Assembly (NCBI GenBank): GCA_013214025.1
Contig: JABSRN010000002.1
Coordinates: 124,001-188,000 of the forward strand
DNA length: 64,000 nt
Direction: 5' to 3'
Source of the DNA: Polyangiaceae bacterium
GTDB taxonomy: Bacteria; Myxococcota_A; Polyangia; Polyangiales; Polyangiaceae
Shown here: positions 60,833 through 64,000 of the stretch, piece after piece
How the letters are laid out: each line of letters opens with the position of its first letter
How positions within the stretch are numbered: position 1 is the stretch's first letter
Position numbers and translations under genes: made by a program
Notes under the pieces: generated by a model
The model's input: only the letters and a program-made list of their open reading frames with translations
What the model was told of the DNA's origin: nothing
Databases searched by the model: none

Positions 60833-60857
60833 ATGCCCTTCGAACTATCGAGGGCAT
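60833..60857 (+). promoter_or_regulatory. 7-bp stem hiding the ribosome-binding site
   Basis: ATGCCCT (60833-60839) can pair with AGGGCAT (60851-60857), directly before the ATG at 60858. The second arm contains GAGGG, the Shine-Dalgarno site, so folding would block translation start. Observed only as sequence complementarity. Confidence 0.5.
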
Positions 60858-61553
60858 ATGAAGATGAAAAAATTCAGGGGAATTTCCACTCAGTTGAGGA
60901 CCCGAGCGCTGATCTACGGGATAGCCGGCGTCTGTGCGCTGGCCCTCGGCGCTTCCGCCCAGGCTTCCGGCGACTCCGGCACCCACCGATATCCTTACGA
61001 TCCCGTCTGTCCCTGGGGCCGCCTTGCCGACGGAAACGGCATGCTACGGCGATGCGTGTCCGCAGAAGAGGCGAGTGCGCTGCTCGGCGGAACGGTCACG
61101 AAACCTCGGCCCGAATCCAAGCCCACGGGGGCCAGCGGGGCGACCCCGGTGCTTGAATCGGCACCCCTAGCCGTCACGCCCGTGAAGCCGACAGTGCTGC
61201 CCAAGGAAGAGCCGAAGAAGGAACCGGTAGCTCGGGCGGTTAGGCTCACTCTGGCGAAGGTCACCGCAGATACGGGAGAGTTGCCCAAGGCCCTGAAAAA
61301 TCTCGCGAAAGCGAACGAGAAGTTGGTCGCCTGTGTCGCCCCGAAGGGAGCGTTGCAGGGCAATTCCGGTGAAGTGGAGTTGCGTTTCCTGGTTCGAGAA
61401 CGCGGGCGAGCCGAGGGCACGTCGGTCAAGCGTCGGCGTCACGTGTCGGATTCGGCCGCCAGATGCATGGCTTCGGTACTGGACCGGCGTTTCGTCGGTT
61501 ATCCGTCTGCCCCCATCGTTGGGGCGACATTGTTCATTGAGGTGAAGCGCTGA
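60858..61553 (+). CDS. periplasmic protein with AgmX/TonB-C-like C-terminal domain
   Basis: 231 aa. Signal peptide LIYGIAGVCALALGASAQAS, a short Cys-containing part (YDPVCPWGRLADGNGMLRRC), a Pro/Lys/Ala-rich linker (~75-115), then a domain: NSGEVELRFLVRERGRAEGT, then SVKRRRHVSDSAARCMASVL, then RFVGYPSAPIVGATLFIEV. The last part follows the 'G.v...f.v...G.v......s........v......F' pattern of AgmX/PglI and TonB C-terminal domains. Function unknown. The MutS-like gene follows at once. Confidence 0.75.
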   Translation: MKMKKFRGISTQLRTRALIYGIAGVCALALGASAQASGDSGTHRYPYDPVCPWGRLADGNGMLRRCVSAEEASALLGGTVTKPRPESKPTGASGATPVLESAPLAVTPVKPTVLPKEEPKKEPVARAVRLTLAKVTADTGELPKALKNLAKANEKLVACVAPKGALQGNSGEVELRFLVRERGRAEGTSVKRRRHVSDSAARCMASVLDRRFVGYPSAPIVGATLFIEVKR

Positions 61554-63424
61554 GCTCTGTAGATCCAACAGACGCTCCAGCCGATTACTACGGTGCCCGG
61601 GTTGAACGATTTCGGGCGGAGGCCGATGCCCTGGCAGCTCGCTCGGCCTTAGTGTCGAACTTTCGTGGCTTGGCCTTCGGCGTTCTGGTGATCAGCTCCC
61701 TGTTCGTCATTTTCGGTGACGTAGAGCCATGGGTTCAGGCTTTATCCCTCGCTAGTTTGGCGGTGTTCGCCTGTCTGGTGGCCGTGCATGCTCGTGTGAT
61801 CGACTCAGAAGATGAAGCCCTCCGCTGGTTGGCCGTGAGTCGCCATGGCGTGGATCGCTGTTCGGAGCTTTGGAAAAAATTTGACGGAGATGGTTCTCGC
61901 TTTGCCGACCCGGACCATGACTACTCCGGCGATCTCGATCTATTCGGCCCGAGTTCGTTGTTTCAGCGAATCAGCACCGCCCACACCTTAGCGGGCCAAG
62001 ACGCGTTGGCGGCTCTGCTCTGTGGCGACGCCGATCTTGCCGCGGTGTCGGGGCGCCAGCAGGCCGCCCGCGCCCTGAGTCGTGACCCCGAATTCTGTCA
62101 GCGCTTTGAAGTGGCGGCACTTTCCTCAGTGGAGCCCTCCGGCTCTCGCACTGTGGGCGTGTCTCGTCCGGGAAACCGCCCAGCCGCCACCCCCGATCCC
62201 GCGTCTTTGCTCAACTGGGCGGAAACGAAGGCGGAAGTGACGGTGACCGCTGCTGCCGTATGGGGCAGTCGGCTGCTGCCCTTGATGACGGTGAGCGCGA
62301 TGCTCGCCACTTGGCTCGGCGGGGCGCCTCCGTTCTATTGGTTCGGGATCGTGCTTCACGTGATCTGGCTCAGTACTGTTCGCGAACAATCAGGGCGCTA
62401 CTTCGCGGCGGTCTCGCAGACCCAAGGGGTGTTTCGCCGCTTTGCCCCGCTGCTTGAGCTGTTGGAGGACCACTCCTTCGACTCCGCGCATCTGCGAGTT
62501 CTCAAGGAGGCTTTACGACACGAGGGACGTGTGGCGTCGGCAGATATGCGGCGCTTCGAACGAGTCGTTGGCTGGTTTGAAGCCCGTCATAACGGCATGA
62601 TTTACCCGTTTCTGAACCTCGTGTTGCTGTGGGACTTGCAGTGTGTACTGGCTCTTGAGACCTGGCGACGGGATGTAGGCCGTGATGTGCGTGGATGGTT
62701 CGATGCGGTCGGTCAACTGGAAGCTTTGGCTAGCCTAGGCACGCTGGCCCATGACGAGCCCGGCTACTGTTGGCCGGAGGTCGTAGAAGGCCCGCCGCGC
62801 CTCGACACCATCGATTTGGCTCACCCGCTGCTGAGCGGTCGCGTGCGTGTCGGTAACAGCGCCAGCCTAGACGGCGGAGGTTGCGCCATGTTGGTAACTG
62901 GCTCAAATATGTCGGGCAAGAGCACCTGGCTGCGCAGCGTAGGCCTTGGGATCGTACTGGCTCTTGCCGGCGGTCCGGTGTGCGCGGAAAAATTGAGACT
63001 GGGTCCGGTTCGCCTGCGCACCAGCATGAGGATGAGCGACTCCTTGGACGAAGGGATCAGCCACTTCTACGCGGAGCTAAGAAAAATTCGCGTTGTGCTG
63101 TCCGACGATGATGCCGGGCTCCCGGTTTTCTTCCTGCTCGACGAAATTCTCCACGGCACCAACTCCCGTGAGAGACAGATTGGTGCGCGTTATGTCTTGG
63201 ATCAATTGCTACAGGGCGGAGCTTTGGGTCTGGTGTCGACCCACGACATCGAGCTGTGCCGCCTGACGGCGGAAAAAATGCAGCGGGTAACTCAGAAGCA
63301 TTTTCGAGAAACCGTTTCGGACGACGTCATGAGTTTTGACTATCAGCTGCGTGAAGGTCCGGTGAGCGGCGGTAACGCGCTCCGATTGATGCGACAAATC
63401 GGCATCGATGTACCCCTTGAATAG
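61550..63424 (+). CDS. membrane-anchored MutS-like ATPase
   Basis: 624 aa if translation starts at CTG 61550, overlapping the previous stop (CTGA) behind TTGAGGTGAAG; the first GTG is 61652 (590 aa). The upstream frame reads ADYYGARVERFRAEADALAA, which looks like real coding. Two membrane segments near residues 37-75, and another pair near 260-285. C-terminal MutS ATPase: Walker A TGSNMSGKST, Walker B VFFLLDEILHGTNSRERQ, STHD (His) and a Gly/Asn motif GGNALRLMRQIGI. The N-terminal mismatch-recognition domain of MutS is missing. Resembles the membrane MutS-like 'DNA mismatch repair protein' family; role unknown. Confidence 0.85.
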   Translation: MSSVDPTDAPADYYGARVERFRAEADALAARSALVSNFRGLAFGVLVISSLFVIFGDVEPWVQALSLASLAVFACLVAVHARVIDSEDEALRWLAVSRHGVDRCSELWKKFDGDGSRFADPDHDYSGDLDLFGPSSLFQRISTAHTLAGQDALAALLCGDADLAAVSGRQQAARALSRDPEFCQRFEVAALSSVEPSGSRTVGVSRPGNRPAATPDPASLLNWAETKAEVTVTAAAVWGSRLLPLMTVSAMLATWLGGAPPFYWFGIVLHVIWLSTVREQSGRYFAAVSQTQGVFRRFAPLLELLEDHSFDSAHLRVLKEALRHEGRVASADMRRFERVVGWFEARHNGMIYPFLNLVLLWDLQCVLALETWRRDVGRDVRGWFDAVGQLEALASLGTLAHDEPGYCWPEVVEGPPRLDTIDLAHPLLSGRVRVGNSASLDGGGCAMLVTGSNMSGKSTWLRSVGLGIVLALAGGPVCAEKLRLGPVRLRTSMRMSDSLDEGISHFYAELRKIRVVLSDDDAGLPVFFLLDEILHGTNSRERQIGARYVLDQLLQGGALGLVSTHDIELCRLTAEKMQRVTQKHFRETVSDDVMSFDYQLREGPVSGGNALRLMRQIGIDVPLE

Positions 63425-63554
63425 CTCCTGAATCGACCCTGGAAACGCTAACTGAGGGGGGTTGTCGGTGGACCGGCCGGGCCGTACGAGTTGCCGTTGA
63501 CGAACGTCGACGCGGATGTTTACCTGCGCGAGATACATGTAGGGGGAGTCGAAA

Positions 63555-63683
63555 ATGAGTAAACATTTGGAATCATGGATGTTTTCAGACGACGGGGAGG
63601 CTCTTGGGGGCAACGCTTCGTGTTGGACGCACGATCCGCGGAGTTTTGGTTTTCAGCGTCCTCGGGCAGTGAAACAATTGTAG
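63555..63683 (+). CDS. possible 42-aa peptide
   Basis: ATG at 63555 after a strong GGGGGAG site 6 bp upstream. 42 codons: begins MSKHLESWMFSDDGEALGG and ends VKQL. It has no similarity I recognise and no signal peptide. Could be a small protein or chance; a different frame of the same stretch echoes the start of the downstream FHA gene. Confidence 0.3.
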   Translation: MSKHLESWMFSDDGEALGGNASCWTHDPRSFGFQRPRAVKQL

Positions 63684-63708
63684 GTCCTCGGACAGATGTC
63701 CTCGGAAA

Positions 63709-64000
63709 ATGGATTGTGAGCAAGTCGTTGTGACGGAGTTTGAGGAGAAGACCCGGGTCACCCAGGTGACCGCTAGCCTACCGAGCGAAACGGGATCCCG
63801 GAACGACTGCGTCGTGGTCATCTACTCCAAGGAGACCGGCTTGCTCGGCAAGCGCTTCGTGTTGGATCAGGAGACCATGCGAATCGGGCGTGGCGCAGAC
63901 AATCATGTCGTTCTAGAGGGCGATTCAGTGTCCCGCCAGCATGTTCGATTCGAGCGCCGCGGAGAGTTGTGGTTTGCCGTAGACGAGGGCTCGACGAACG
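63709..64000 (+). CDS. FHA-domain protein (5' part)
   Basis: ATG 63709; the window ends inside the gene, 97 residues visible. The FHA domain signature is seen: KRFVLDQETMRIGRGADNHV, then VSRQHVRFERRGELWFAVD and EGSTN, with the conserved Arg, Ser/His and Asn of phospho-Thr recognition. The N-terminal ~35 residues are unconserved. In Myxococcota many such genes continue as an FHA-GGDEF cyclase; the rest cannot be judged here. Confidence 0.88.
   Translation, partial: MDCEQVVVTEFEEKTRVTQVTASLPSETGSRNDCVVVIYSKETGLLGKRFVLDQETMRIGRGADNHVVLEGDSVSRQHVRFERRGELWFAVDEGSTN

Overview
The window looks like a GC-rich Myxococcota chromosome (a myxobacterium or close relative). Evidence: a Gld-type ABC cluster, a PilMNOPQ operon, a Ser/Thr-kinase/sigma-54 activator fusion, a MYXO-CTERM-like tail, a 13-haem cytochrome, Cys-rich lipoproteins with Gly/Ser/Asp linkers, and many acyl-CoA enzymes. 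No rRNA, tRNA, CRISPR array, prophage or replication origin was recognised.

Layout. (1) 1-6053, + strand: the end of a LolA-like carrier, then a tightly overlapping gldA-gldF-gldG-DUF4340 operon. (2) 6079-12747, - strand: two proteins of unknown function (one interrupted by a perfect 24-bp-arm palindrome), a Dam-type adenine methyltransferase, and a 1389-aa kinase-TPR-GAF-AAA+-Fis regulator with an AT-rich inverted repeat over its ribosome-binding site. (3) 12871-17368, - strand: a putative outer-membrane electron conduit made of a beta-barrel-like protein, a 13-CxxCH cytochrome, an 84-aa protein and a lipoprotein with a CX4CH motif. (4) 17480-24590, - strand: glutamate dehydrogenase, CdsA, a short-chain dehydrogenase (SDR), a lipoprotein, an acyl-CoA synthetase and a methyltransferase. 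(5) 24932-46967: an acyl-CoA catabolism island with four acyl-CoA dehydrogenase-family subunits, three crotonase-fold proteins that lack both classical catalytic glutamates, an Ltp2-like thiolase-fold protein next to a DUF35 protein, further SDRs and a second acyl-CoA synthetase. It is interleaved with surface and outer-membrane proteins. It also holds a degenerate IS4/Tn5-type transposase remnant and a well-delimited 1455-bp IS (9-bp target duplication, 19-bp ends) whose transposase has a C-terminal frameshift. (6) 46960-53743: a receiver fragment, a Kazal-like lipoprotein, a YqeY-like protein, a two-domain phosphodiester-glycosidase-like protein, a FliA-like sigma factor and a LysM-DUF882 protein. 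(7) 53874-59448, + strand: pilMNOP-pilQ. (8) 59526-64000: an N-acetylglutamate synthase with a degenerate kinase domain, a periplasmic protein, a membrane MutS-like ATPase that probably starts at CTG, and the start of an FHA protein.

How the genes may work together. The four acyl-CoA dehydrogenase genes plus one crotonase form one compact operon, and the Ltp/DUF35 pair resembles the side-chain retro-aldolase of actinobacterial sterol catabolism, so the island may degrade a branched or sterol-like acyl-CoA. The porin/cytochrome set could move electrons across the outer membrane. The pil genes build the type IV pilus alignment complex and secretin. These roles are inferred from sequence reading only; no database search was run.
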